A DNA stretch of 64,000 nucleotides, from contig JAGZUF010000006.1 in assembly GCA_018380115.1 (NCBI GenBank), positions 1 to 64,000 of the forward strand, in the 5' to 3' direction. Shown here one piece after another: positions 43,986 to 52,739 of this stretch. Below the pieces are notes generated by a model. It worked only from the letters and a program-made list of their open reading frames with translations, did no database searches and had not been told where the DNA came from. Position 1 is the first letter of the stretch. Every line of letters starts with the position of its first letter. This DNA is from Oscillospiraceae bacterium. GTDB lineage: Bacteria > Bacillota > Clostridia > Oscillospirales > Ruminococcaceae. The position numbers were made by a program, and so were the translations under genes.

Positions 43986-45023
43986 ATGGACGAGCGCAAA
44001 CGCAAGGTGCTGCGCGCTGTAGTGGCCCTGTACGGGCTGGACGGCGAGCCGGTGGGCTCCGGCCTGCTGGCCGAGCATTTCGGCCGCGCCGTGTCCTCTG
44101 CAACGCTGCGCAACGAGATGGCCGCGCTTACAAAGCTCGGCCTGCTGGAGCAGCCGCATACCTCGGCCGGGCGCGTGCCCTCTGCGAAGGGCTACCGCTA
44201 TTATATTGACAACCTGATGGATGCACCCACCCAGCTTTCCGCGCAGGATAAGCTGCATGCGCAGGCCATGTTCCGCGAAATGGATTTTGACCCCGAGCGC
44301 CTTGCCCAAAGCGCGGCGCGCGCTTTGAGCGACTGGACGGGCTACGCGGTGGTGGCCACCACGCCCAAAAGCGACGATATCTACATCGCCCACTTTGAGG
44401 TGATGCAGGTGGGGCGCTCTACCGCGGCAGTGCTGGCCGTCACCAGCGCAGGTGGGGTGCGCACGCGCACGGCGAAGCTGGATTTTGCGCTGGAGGCGGG
44501 AGAATGCGCCGCAATGGCTGCGGCACTGAACGAAAACCTCGCCTTCCGCAGCGCGGCCGACGTGGGCCAGGCGCAGATGCGCGCCGCAGCCGCAGCCCTT
44601 GGCGAGAACGGCGCGGTGTTTTACCCCGTGCTCAGCGCGGCCTACAAGCTTTTGAAGGAGGCCGGCCGCGCCAGCGTCTACCTGGAAGGGCAGGAAAACC
44701 TGCTGAATTACCCGGAGGCCGAGCGCAGCTTCCGCACGCTGCTGGAATTTTTTGCAGACGATGCGGCAGTAAAGCGCTGCATCAGCCCTAAGACAGAGCG
44801 CACCACAGTGCTGCTGGGCGACGATTTGCCCGAATATGCCATGCCGGGGCTGTGCATCATGTCTAAGAGATACCTTGCAGGCGGCGGCGCCACAGGTGCC
44901 ATTGGCATTGTAGGCCCCTCGCGCATGCCCTACCGGGAGATGATCCCGAGGCTTGAATATTTCGCACTGCTTTTGGGCGAGTGCATGTCCGGCGCGGCCG
45001 GGCGGCAGCGCCCCGCAGAATAG
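43986..45023 (+). CDS. hrcA: Heat-inducible transcription repressor HrcA
   Basis: Represses the operon it heads by binding CIRCE; heat or unfolded protein lowers its activity through GroEL dependence in known systems. The 345-residue product starts MDERKRKVLRAVVALY with an N-terminal winged helix (SSATLRNEMAALTKLGLLEQPHTSAGRVPSAKGYRYY split over two motifs) and has the C-terminal GPSRMPYREMIPRLEYF. It begins at the ATG with AAGGGGGCG upstream. Frame-extended starts overlap CIRCE and are rejected. Confidence 0.96.
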   Translation: MDERKRKVLRAVVALYGLDGEPVGSGLLAEHFGRAVSSATLRNEMAALTKLGLLEQPHTSAGRVPSAKGYRYYIDNLMDAPTQLSAQDKLHAQAMFREMDFDPERLAQSAARALSDWTGYAVVATTPKSDDIYIAHFEVMQVGRSTAAVLAVTSAGGVRTRTAKLDFALEAGECAAMAAALNENLAFRSAADVGQAQMRAAAAALGENGAVFYPVLSAAYKLLKEAGRASVYLEGQENLLNYPEAERSFRTLLEFFADDAAVKRCISPKTERTTVLLGDDLPEYAMPGLCIMSKRYLAGGGATGAIGIVGPSRMPYREMIPRLEYFALLLGECMSGAAGRQRPAE

Positions 45024-45042
45024 AAAGGAAGGACACCGGCAA

Positions 45043-45675
45043 ATGGCTGAAGAACAGAAAGCGCCTGAGACGCAGGCCGGCACACAGCCCGGCGGGCAGC
45101 AGCCCGCGCAGGAGGCGCAGCAGCCCGCGGCGCAAAGCGCACAGGACGCCCCCAAACAGGAACCGGAAAAGAAAAGCGCAAAAGAGCACAAGGCCGGCAA
45201 AGAGGACGTGCACGCACGCCTGGCCGCCGCACAGCAGAAGGCGGAAGACTTGTCTGAGCAGCTGGCGCAGGCGAAGGATACGCTGATGCGCACAGCGGCG
45301 GAATATGACAACTTCCGCAAGCGCTCGGCACGTGAAAAGGACGCCGCCTTTGGCGACGGCGTGGCGTTTGCCGTGGAAAAGCTGCTGGGCGTGCTGGACA
45401 CGCTGAGCCTTGCGGCAAACACCCCCACGCAGGACGAAAATTATAAAAAGGGCGTTATGATGACGCTGGAGCAATGCGCAAAAGCGTTTGAGGCCATCGG
45501 CGTGGAGGAGATTGATGCCGATGGCAAGCCCTTTGACCCGCAGCTGTGCGCCGCCGTGATGCAGCAGCCCGCGCCGGAGGGCGCGGAAAGCGGCACTGTG
45601 ACGCAGGTGCTGCAAAAGGGCTACACCTACAAGGGCAAGGTGGTGCGCCACGCCAGCGTGGCCGTGGCGGAATAG
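45043..45675 (+). CDS. grpE: Nucleotide exchange factor GrpE
   Basis: Releases ADP from DnaK. The 210-residue product has an N-terminal Gln/Ala-rich disordered region of about 60 residues, a long coiled coil to about 115 and a C-terminal beta domain ending GYTYKGKVVRHASVAVAE. The conserved AAEYDNFRKRSAREK links the coil. It follows hrcA by 19 bp and has GAAAGGAAGG before its ATG. Confidence 0.96.
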   Translation: MAEEQKAPETQAGTQPGGQQPAQEAQQPAAQSAQDAPKQEPEKKSAKEHKAGKEDVHARLAAAQQKAEDLSEQLAQAKDTLMRTAAEYDNFRKRSAREKDAAFGDGVAFAVEKLLGVLDTLSLAANTPTQDENYKKGVMMTLEQCAKAFEAIGVEEIDADGKPFDPQLCAAVMQQPAPEGAESGTVTQVLQKGYTYKGKVVRHASVAVAE

Positions 45676-45775
45676 CTTGCGCCGCCGCGCCCAAGAAAAA
45701 AGCAGGTTATCTTTCCTAAACTAGGAAGTTTATCGTTTCCACACAAACCGATTGAGAAAAAGGGAGTAATGAGTT

Positions 45776-47620
45776 ATGAGCAAAATCATTGGCATCGACC
45801 TTGGCACCACGAACAGCTGTGTTGCCGTAATGGAGGGCGGCGAGCCCGTCGTCATCGCCAACGCCGAGGGCGCGCGCACCACGCCCAGCGTGGTGGGCTT
45901 TACAAAGACAGGCGAGCGCCTGGTGGGCCAGGTGGCAAAGCGCCAGGCCATCACCAACCCGGACCGCACCATCTCTTCCATCAAGCGCCAGATGGGCACC
46001 GACCACAAGGTGGAGATAGACGGCAAAAAGTACACCCCGCAGGAAATCAGCGCCATGATTCTCTCCAAGCTGAAGGCGGACGCCGAAAGCTACCTGGGCG
46101 AGAAGGTGACGCAGGCCGTTATCACTGTGCCGGCATATTTCAACGATTCCCAGCGCCAGGCCACAAAGGATGCGGGCGCCATTGCGGGCCTTGATGTAAA
46201 GCGCATCATCAACGAGCCGACAGCTGCTGCCCTTGCCTACGGCGCAGACAAAGAAGATGACCAGAAAATCATGGTGTACGACCTTGGCGGCGGCACGTTC
46301 GACGTCTCTATCATCGAGATGGGCGACGGCGTGACAGAGGTGCTTGCCACCGCGGGCGACACGCATTTGGGCGGCGACGATTTCGACCAGCGCATCATCG
46401 ACTGGATGGCCGGCGAATTCAAAAAAGAGAACGGCGTAGATTTGCGCAGCGACAAAATGGCGGCGCAGCGCCTGAAGGAAGCTGCCGAAAAGGCGAAGAT
46501 AGAGCTTTCGGGCGTGGCCAGCACGGCCATCAACCTGCCGTTCATCACGGCGGACGCTACGGGCCCCAAGCATCTGGATATGACGCTGACGCGCGCCAAA
46601 TTCAACGAGCTGACGGCAGACCTTGTCGAGCGCACCATGGGCCCTGTGCGTCAGGCGCTGAACGATGCCGGCCTGCAGCCGGGCGAGCTGCACAAGGTGC
46701 TGCTGGTGGGCGGCTCCAGCCGTATCCCTGCCGTGCAGGAGGCTGTGAAGAATTATATGAAGACAGAGCCCTCTAAGGGCATCAACCCCGACGAGTGCGT
46801 GGCTATCGGCGCGGCCATTCAGGGCGGCGTGCTGGGCGGCGACGTGAAGGGCCTGCTGCTTCTGGATGTGACGCCGCTGAGCCTCGGCATTGAGACGATG
46901 GGCGGCGTGTGCACCAAAATCATCGAGCGCAACACCACCATCCCCACCAAGAAGAGCCAGATTTTCTCTACTGCGGCAGATAACCAGCCCAGCGTGGAAG
47001 TGAACGTCCTGCAGGGCGAGCGCGAGTTTGCACGCGACAACAAATCTCTGGGCATGTTCCATCTGGACGGCATCGCCCCGGCGCCCCGCGGCGTGCCGCA
47101 GATCGAGGTCACCTTTGATATCGACGCCAACGGCATCGTGAACGTGTCCGCCAAGGACCTTGGTACCGGCAAGGAGCAGCATATCACCATCACCTCCTCC
47201 ACCAACATGAGCAAGGAAGATGTGGATAAGGCCGTGAAGGAAGCCGAGCAGTATGCCGCCGAGGACAAGAAAAAGCGCGAAGAGGTGGACGTGAAGAACG
47301 CCGCCGACCAGATGGTGTTCACCACCGAAAAGGCATTGGGCGAATTGGGCGATAAGGTATCTGCCAGCGAAAAGGCCGACATCGAGGCAAAGCTGGGCGC
47401 CCTGAAGGAGGCCATCAAGGGCGGCAATGTGGACGACATCAAGGCCAAACAGGATGAACTGCAGAAGGCCTTCTATGCCGTGAGCGAAAAGGTGTACAAA
47501 GAGGCCGCGGCCAGCGCGCAGGCGGCGCAGGGCGCCCAGAGCGGCCCCGCGCCGGACGCAGGCAGCGCCTCCGGCAGCAACGGCGACAATGTAGTTGACG
47601 CAGACTACAAGGAAGTGTAA
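45776..47620 (+). CDS. dnaK: Molecular chaperone DnaK
   Basis: Hsp70 ATP-dependent chaperone of 614 residues. The ATPase domain starts MSKIIGIDLGTTNSCVAVME, keeps VPAYFNDSQRQATKDAG and YDLGGGTFDVSI, and lacks the extra segment of proteobacterial DnaK as is usual for Gram-positives. The substrate domain follows from about 365, ending in a flexible tail NVVDADYKEV. It is the third gene of the operon. Confidence 0.98.
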   Translation: MSKIIGIDLGTTNSCVAVMEGGEPVVIANAEGARTTPSVVGFTKTGERLVGQVAKRQAITNPDRTISSIKRQMGTDHKVEIDGKKYTPQEISAMILSKLKADAESYLGEKVTQAVITVPAYFNDSQRQATKDAGAIAGLDVKRIINEPTAAALAYGADKEDDQKIMVYDLGGGTFDVSIIEMGDGVTEVLATAGDTHLGGDDFDQRIIDWMAGEFKKENGVDLRSDKMAAQRLKEAAEKAKIELSGVASTAINLPFITADATGPKHLDMTLTRAKFNELTADLVERTMGPVRQALNDAGLQPGELHKVLLVGGSSRIPAVQEAVKNYMKTEPSKGINPDECVAIGAAIQGGVLGGDVKGLLLLDVTPLSLGIETMGGVCTKIIERNTTIPTKKSQIFSTAADNQPSVEVNVLQGEREFARDNKSLGMFHLDGIAPAPRGVPQIEVTFDIDANGIVNVSAKDLGTGKEQHITITSSTNMSKEDVDKAVKEAEQYAAEDKKKREEVDVKNAADQMVFTTEKALGELGDKVSASEKADIEAKLGALKEAIKGGNVDDIKAKQDELQKAFYAVSEKVYKEAAASAQAAQGAQSGPAPDAGSASGSNGDNVVDADYKEV

Positions 47621-47644
47621 GCTTGTGGCAGTAAGGGCGGGGGC

Positions 47645-47710
47645 GGCCCGGCGTGCACGCATGTGCGCGCCGGGCCCTGCCCTCGCCCGTTGCCCGTTTT
47701 GAAAACGGGC
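47645..47710 (+). repeat. Two hairpins between dnaK and dnaJ
   Basis: GGCCCGGCG/CGCCGGGCC (47645-47653 with 47668-47676) and GCCCGTTTT/AAAACGGGC (47692-47700 with 47702-47710) are perfect inverted repeats in the 117-bp gap. Neither is followed by a T-run, so they look like processing or attenuation structures rather than terminators. Confidence 0.6.
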
Positions 47711-47737
47711 GCACCCTACGAAACATAAGGTGGAAAT

Positions 47738-48913
47738 ATGGCAGAAAAACGTGATTATTATGAAGTTCTGGGCGTGCCCAAGACGGCCTCGGACGACGAG
47801 ATAAAAAAGGCCTACCGCAAGCTTGCCAAAAAGTATCACCCGGACCTGAACCCCGGCGACAAACAGGCAGAAGAGCACTTCAAGGAAGTGAACGAGGCCT
47901 ATGAAATCCTCTCCGACAAAGACAAAAAGGCCCGCTACGACCAGTTCGGCCATGCGGGTGTAGACCCGAACTACGGCGCAGGCGCCGGGGCGGGCGGCTT
48001 TGGCGGCGGGTTCGGCGGCGGCATTGATTTGGACGATATTTTGGGCTCTGTGTTCGGCGGCGGCTTTGGCGGGTTCGGCGGGTTCGGCGGCGGCACGCGC
48101 CGTGCAAGCCCCAATGCGCCGCGCCGCGGGGCAGATATTCGTGTCAGTTTGGTGCTCAGTTTCATGGAGGCTGTGCACGGCTGCAAAAAAACTGTAAGCG
48201 TCTCACGGCAGGACACCTGCCCCGAATGCCATGGCACGGGTGCGGCGCCAGGCACCAGCCCCGAGACCTGCCCGGACTGCGGCGGGCGCGGCACCGTTAC
48301 CGTGCAGCAGCGCACGCCGTTCGGCGTGATGCAGTCCTCACGGCCGTGCTCGCGCTGCGGCGGCAAGGGCCAGGTCATCAAAAAGCCATGCCAAAAATGC
48401 CATGGCACGGGCCATGTGGCGAACACAAAGCGCGTGGAAGTGAATATTCCCGCCGGCATTGACGACGACCAGAGCCTGCGCCTGGCAGGACTTGGCGATG
48501 CAGGCGTAAACGGCGGGCCCGCGGGCGACCTTATTGTTCTGGTAAGCGTGCGGCCCGACACCCTGTTCGAGCGGGACGGCTACGACGTGCATGTGACAGT
48601 GCCCATCACCTATAGCCAGGCTGTGACGGGTGCGGACGTGGTGGTGCCCACCATCGACGGCAAGGTGCAGTACACCGTGCCTGAGGGCACGCAGAGCGGC
48701 ACGGTGTTCCGCCTGCGCGGCAAGGGCATCCAGTATGTGAACGGGCGCGGCCATGGCGACCAGTACGCCAAGGTGGTGGTAGAAATTCCGAAAAAGCTCA
48801 CCAAAACGCAGCGCGAGGCACTGCGCGCCTTTGAGGACACACTGAAGGACGATAACTACGAGCAGCGCAAGGGCTTTTTCAAGCACCTGCGGGAAAAATT
48901 TGAGGGCAAATAA
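47738..48913 (+). CDS. dnaJ: Molecular chaperone DnaJ
   Basis: Hsp40 co-chaperone of 391 residues with J domain (HPD motif in KYHPDLN) at residues 1-70, a long Gly/Phe-rich linker to about 125, four CxxCxGxG zinc repeats (CPECHGTG, CPDCGGRG, CSRCGGKG, CQKCHGTG) and a C-terminal substrate domain. It delivers clients to DnaK and stimulates ATP hydrolysis. Last gene of the operon. Confidence 0.98.
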   Translation: MAEKRDYYEVLGVPKTASDDEIKKAYRKLAKKYHPDLNPGDKQAEEHFKEVNEAYEILSDKDKKARYDQFGHAGVDPNYGAGAGAGGFGGGFGGGIDLDDILGSVFGGGFGGFGGFGGGTRRASPNAPRRGADIRVSLVLSFMEAVHGCKKTVSVSRQDTCPECHGTGAAPGTSPETCPDCGGRGTVTVQQRTPFGVMQSSRPCSRCGGKGQVIKKPCQKCHGTGHVANTKRVEVNIPAGIDDDQSLRLAGLGDAGVNGGPAGDLIVLVSVRPDTLFERDGYDVHVTVPITYSQAVTGADVVVPTIDGKVQYTVPEGTQSGTVFRLRGKGIQYVNGRGHGDQYAKVVVEIPKKLTKTQREALRAFEDTLKDDNYEQRKGFFKHLREKFEGK

Positions 48914-48939
48914 TGTCGCCTTCTGAACAAACATACGGC

Positions 48940-48981
48940 AAAAGGCGCTTTGAAGCTAAACAGTTTCAAAGCGCCTTTTTT
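48940..48981 (+). terminator. Terminator of the heat-shock operon
   Basis: GGCGCTTTGAA pairs with TTCAAAGCGCC with A-rich and T-rich flanks, ending TTTTTT, 27 bp after dnaJ. Confidence 0.92.
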
Positions 48982-49147
48982 CACTTTCCCATTGCTTCCT
49001 GCCGGGCTTCTTTATGAATTAAAATCGTTTTGTCTTATCAGTTTCTGCAAGCGTTTATAAAAGCAGAAAAGCTGCCCGTATTTTCAACATTTTTTCGTCT
49101 TTGCCTGTTGGAAATTTCTCAAACCTTTGCACGGCCTGAAAGCCGCT

Positions 49148-49630
49148 TTAGAGTTTTAATACGGCAATCTGTTCTTCTCCATCCTTTTCGCCTGTCTCTA
49201 TAAATCCAAAAGAGGCATATAGCGATTTGGCGGCGGCATTTTCCGGCTCATATGACAGCCAACAGTAATCGGCCTTCCCACAGGGAAATGTTCTGATAAA
49301 TTTTAACGCAAGTTCTACCGCCTGTTTCCCATATCCCCTATTTTGATATTTCTTATCTATCATCAATCTCCACAGGTTATAATTCCCGTCTGCTATGGCA
49401 GGCGCATCCTTCCAGTAATCATCTTTGTCATAACCAACCATCAAAAAGCCGATCGGATTATTTCCCTCAAAAATTCCAAATGGAAAAGCATATCCGTTGG
49501 ATGTAATAGCGATATACGCTTCGACAATGCTGATATCATTGCCGGCAACAAAACTTTTTTGGCTCTCTGAAACATTTAACTTTAGAATATCCCAGATATT
49601 TTCGCCATTTATTTTTTCCAGTTGAATCAT
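49148..49630 (-). CDS. GNAT family N-acetyltransferase
   Basis: A 160-residue acetyltransferase with the GNAT core: a GIFEGNNPIGFLMV strand pair, the acetyl-CoA loop KKYQNRGYGKQAVELALKF (Q/RxxGxG type) and a YEPENAAAKSLYASFGF C-terminal part. Overall it resembles polyamine/BltD-like acetyltransferases; the substrate is not provable. Base composition is AT-richer than the surrounding heat-shock and surface genes, starting an acquired block. Confidence 0.88.
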   Translation of the reverse strand: MIQLEKINGENIWDILKLNVSESQKSFVAGNDISIVEAYIAITSNGYAFPFGIFEGNNPIGFLMVGYDKDDYWKDAPAIADGNYNLWRLMIDKKYQNRGYGKQAVELALKFIRTFPCGKADYCWLSYEPENAAAKSLYASFGFIETGEKDGEEQIAVLKL

Positions 49631-49666
49631 TCTATTTACCTCCGCAAAATTTTTGCCATCAAAAAG

Positions 49667-50015
49667 TCAGGCACTGCCTTTTATTTCTATCAGTTTTACA
49701 TCATAAACGAAGCCATCCCCCTTAGCTGAAACTTCAGCCGGTTCCTGGCATGGCGGTTTTTTTGTTTTACCAGAAAATTTTTGCGCCTCTTTTGAATAAT
49801 CGTCTCTGCCTGCCTCAAGTTTTAATCGCTCATCTTTTCTCGGGGCAAGCGCAAAGCCTGTGCCGTTTTCTTTTGCCTTCAATGTATAAGGTGTTTTCCG
49901 CCCCGGCGGCATTCATGCTCATAAACGCTTGCTTTGCCTCCCTTATGCCGCAGATGTTTCATTGCACACTTTTACCTTTAAACAGGGGCGGCACGAAGCG
50001 ATATTCATCTTGTCG
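49667..50015 (-). pseudogene. Decayed gene of unknown function
   Basis: Protein-like text continues across three broken pieces. The first frame reads RQDEYRFVPPLFKGKSVQ then a TGA, then NICGIREAKQAFMSMNAAGAEN. A frame change follows near 49890 into KAKENGTGFALAPRKDERLK and on to a stop at 49667. The last 81 codons alone remain as an open frame. I recognise no family. The AT-rich bases match its neighbours ogt and the GNAT gene. Confidence 0.35.
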
Positions 50016-50081
50016 TTGACTGACGCAATTTACTTTGCTATTTTCCCGATAAAAAGTAATTTCAAGCTATTGTCGTTCCTT

Positions 50082-50615
50082 TTACAACGCAGTTCCCTTT
50101 CTAGGGACGAAAAATGATGTCATATCTGCCTTTTCCATTGCTAACAATTTTATTTTTTTATCAATACCTCCCGCATACCCTGTTAAACTTCCATTCGTTC
50201 CCACCACACGATGGCATGGAATAATCAAAGAAATTGAATTATGCCCCACAGCACCGCCAACAGCCTGTGCTGACATTTGAGAAACCCCTTTTTCTCTTGC
50301 AATTTTGTTCGCAATTTCACCGTATGTCATTGTTTGTCCAAAAGGAATTGTCAACATAATCTCCCATACCCTTTTGCGAAAAGGCGTTGTTTTCATACAG
50401 AGCGGTGGCGTAAAATCAGGCGCCTTGCCGCTGAAATATGTATCCAGCCAGCGGGCGGTCTGCTCAAATACGGGCAAGAATTTTTCCTCATAGTCTTCCG
50501 GGAGGGTGTCTCCGAAATACTTTTGTCCATCAAACCAAAGGCCGGTAAGCTCTGTTTCATTACTTGAAAGTGTGATACCGCCCAAAGGCGAGCAGTAGTG
50601 ATAAGTATAAATCAT
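50082..50615 (-). CDS. ogt: Methylated-DNA-protein-cysteine methyltransferase
   Basis: Suicide repair enzyme that moves methyl groups from O6-methylguanine to its own cysteine. The 177-residue sequence has the active-site IIPCHRVVG with Cys134, preceded by the helix-turn-helix region GQTMTYGEIANKIA. AAGGAG precedes the ATG. It is 18 bp downstream of the Ada-AlkA gene, forming an alkylation-repair pair. Confidence 0.96.
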   Translation of the reverse strand: MIYTYHYCSPLGGITLSSNETELTGLWFDGQKYFGDTLPEDYEEKFLPVFEQTARWLDTYFSGKAPDFTPPLCMKTTPFRKRVWEIMLTIPFGQTMTYGEIANKIAREKGVSQMSAQAVGGAVGHNSISLIIPCHRVVGTNGSLTGYAGGIDKKIKLLAMEKADMTSFFVPRKGTAL

Positions 50616-50633
50616 GAGGTCTCTCCTTCCTGA

Positions 50634-52094
50634 TTATAACGAATTCCATAAATTCATAGTCGCATAACTTCTCCATGGTTTCCATTTTTCGGACATTGCT
50701 AGAAGTTCTTTCGGTGTATAGCCTGGGAGTGCGTGTTTGATTCCAATATCTGTTTCCAAAAAGGCATCTGGCCACTCCATCGCTCTCATGGCGATATAGT
50801 TTGCTGTCCAGCTGCCAATTCCTTTTATTTTCATCAACTTTTTCATTTCCGTTTCTGGATTCATGCAGCCATCCAGCTCAATTTCTCCATTTTCCAATGC
50901 TTTGGCCAATGCGAAAATGCACTTTGACCTGGCGGCAGTTACTCCAAGCTTTCCTAATGCTTCTTCTACTACATTTTCCAAAGAAACAATATCCTCCGGG
51001 TGGGGAAAAGTATGTGTTAAACCCTCAATTCCGGTTTCTATGGATGTGCCATAGGTACTTGCAATCCGTCCAGCTAATGTGCTTGCAGCTTTTACCGTAA
51101 TTTGCTGTCCTAAAATAGCGCGTACCGCTGTTTCAAAAGCGTCAAAGCACCCGGGCACACGCAGTCCGGGGACACATATTCCCGGTTTGAGTTCATTTAG
51201 CGTCTGTAAAGTTTGATATACAATTTCAGGCTCACAATACAAATCAAATAAACGCTTTACACGAGTTAAAACCTGTGAAAGTACAGGAACTAAGGTATCA
51301 CTGAAGGTTACGCAAATGGTGTATTTTTTCGGATTATCCCCTACAGAAATCCAGCCGCTGCACCACGCTCCATTTTTGTCAAGCAGGCGCACCGTTCTCA
51401 TATATTTTTCACTCGTTATTTTTTCAACGCCTGAAATCGCACGCTGAGAAAGAAATTTCAAAATTTCTTTCCAACGGTAAGGTGGATGGTATCCTAATTG
51501 AACGGTAATCTCACTTGTTCGGATATTTCCAGCTGCCAAACTTTTACGCAGAGCCGTAGGGGACAGGTGGTAGTGCTTTTGAAACAAATCATTTAGTCGC
51601 CGCAAACTTCCAAACCCAGCCGCCATAGCTACTTCCAGTACAGACAGCCTTGTGTCTGTTAGCAGATTTTTTGCCAGTAATAGTCGGCATGTTTGTAAAT
51701 ATTGAATCGGTGTAACATGATATTCCTCCATAAAAACACGCCGCAAATGTCTTGAGGTACATCCTAATTTCCTGGCAAGCAGTTCTAAACTCTGGTTTAC
51801 GCCACAGCTTTCTTCAATCAATTTTGCCGCCTTGCGTGCAAGAGCCGAAGAAGCGTCTATGACAGACGCACCCGGTGCGAGTTCTGGTCTGCACAGCAGA
51901 CATGGACGATATCCCGCCTGTTCTGCCGCCGCTGCGGAAGAAAAGAAGGTGCAATTCTCTTTTTTCGCCTGTTTTGCCCAGCATACAGGGCGGCAATAAA
52001 TTTTTGTAGATGATATTCCCACGAAAAATCTTCCGTCAAATCGTGTATCCTTTGCTTTAAACGCTTCATAAAGCGTACTATCGTTTTCTGTCAA
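50634..52094 (-). CDS. Ada-type methyltransferase domain and regulator fused to AlkA glycosylase
   Basis: A 486-residue fusion. Residues 1-75 carry the Ada zinc/methyl-phosphotriester domain (FVGISSTKIYCRPVC with cysteines at 34, 38, 65 and 68, spaced as in E. coli Ada). About 80-180 is an AraC-type helix-turn-helix pair, and about 190-486 an AlkA 3-methyladenine glycosylase with LETDIGIKHAL carrying the catalytic Asp and ending KPWRSYATMNLW. I use the TTG at 52094 (MTENDSTLYEAFKAKD, as in Ada). An earlier TTG at 52118 lacks a ribosome site. The protein can sense methylation, activate its operon and excise alkylated bases. Confidence 0.92.
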   Translation of the reverse strand: MTENDSTLYEAFKAKDTRFDGRFFVGISSTKIYCRPVCWAKQAKKENCTFFSSAAAAEQAGYRPCLLCRPELAPGASVIDASSALARKAAKLIEESCGVNQSLELLARKLGCTSRHLRRVFMEEYHVTPIQYLQTCRLLLAKNLLTDTRLSVLEVAMAAGFGSLRRLNDLFQKHYHLSPTALRKSLAAGNIRTSEITVQLGYHPPYRWKEILKFLSQRAISGVEKITSEKYMRTVRLLDKNGAWCSGWISVGDNPKKYTICVTFSDTLVPVLSQVLTRVKRLFDLYCEPEIVYQTLQTLNELKPGICVPGLRVPGCFDAFETAVRAILGQQITVKAASTLAGRIASTYGTSIETGIEGLTHTFPHPEDIVSLENVVEEALGKLGVTAARSKCIFALAKALENGEIELDGCMNPETEMKKLMKIKGIGSWTANYIAMRAMEWPDAFLETDIGIKHALPGYTPKELLAMSEKWKPWRSYATMNLWNSL

Positions 52095-52118
52095 AACAAT
52101 TCTTCTTTCTCCTGCCAA

Positions 52119-52338
52119 CTACAAAAATTATATTATATTCAGCTGAAAAAGCTCGCCATATTCGGACATTATAATGGGAATTATCCGCTTTTTCTTACGA
52201 TGTTACAACAAGCCAATTGCTGTTCTATTTTCGGAATCGTAGAGCAATGGTCTGTTCCGGTGTTTGTGTTACTTTCCCGCACATAAGCATTTTGGGCAGG
52301 CATCTTGGGCCTTCTGCTGTTTCATGAAGAGCCATATA
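52119..52338. other. AT-rich leader region of the Ada-AlkA operon
   Basis: About 50 bp upstream of the gene the minus strand reads TTTTTCAGCTGAATATAATATAAT, holding two overlapping TATAAT boxes, the likely promoter. An Ada-box could not be defined. The rest has no coding content. Confidence 0.4.
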
Positions 52339-52626
52339 CTATGGCACCTGCATAAAACAAATACCTTTCATAAAGCCGGTTCCCTCACCATTTGTTACGG
52401 CTCTTTTCAAGGTTCTCACAAGTTGGCGCGGACATTCCGCACATTCAAACCAGCAGCACAAGGCTTTTTCTCCGGCACAGTTCTTTATTTTGCATTTTCG
52501 GCAGTGCCCCAATTTTTCCCGCACGTCAAATATCCGGCACAGACCCCTTTGCGGCAACAGTGCTTATACAAGCCCTGCAATTCCTCCCGCATGGGCCATG
52601 GGGCAATCAATTTTTCCCTTCGTCAT
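52339..52626 (-). pseudogene. Decayed small cysteine-rich protein gene (possibly DUF3795-like)
   Basis: Three short frames together read like one small Cys-rich protein: MTKGKIDCPMAHAG ends at a stop, EELQGLYKHCCRKGVCAG continues in another frame, and REKLGHCRKCKIKNCAGEK with CCWFECAECPRQLV continues in a third to a stop at 52339. The HCRKCKIKNCAGEK and ECAECP patterns resemble DUF3795-type proteins, but I am not certain. Frameshifts make it non-functional as read. Confidence 0.35.
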
Positions 52627-52739
52627 TTTCAACAGCGGCCCGCCATCTTCTGCGGCTGCCCGTTTTCTCCTTTTAGCCGGGGCTTTTGTACGTCAAAAAC
52701 CGCACCCCTGCGCGCCCGATCTACAGGGCGTCCCTTTTC

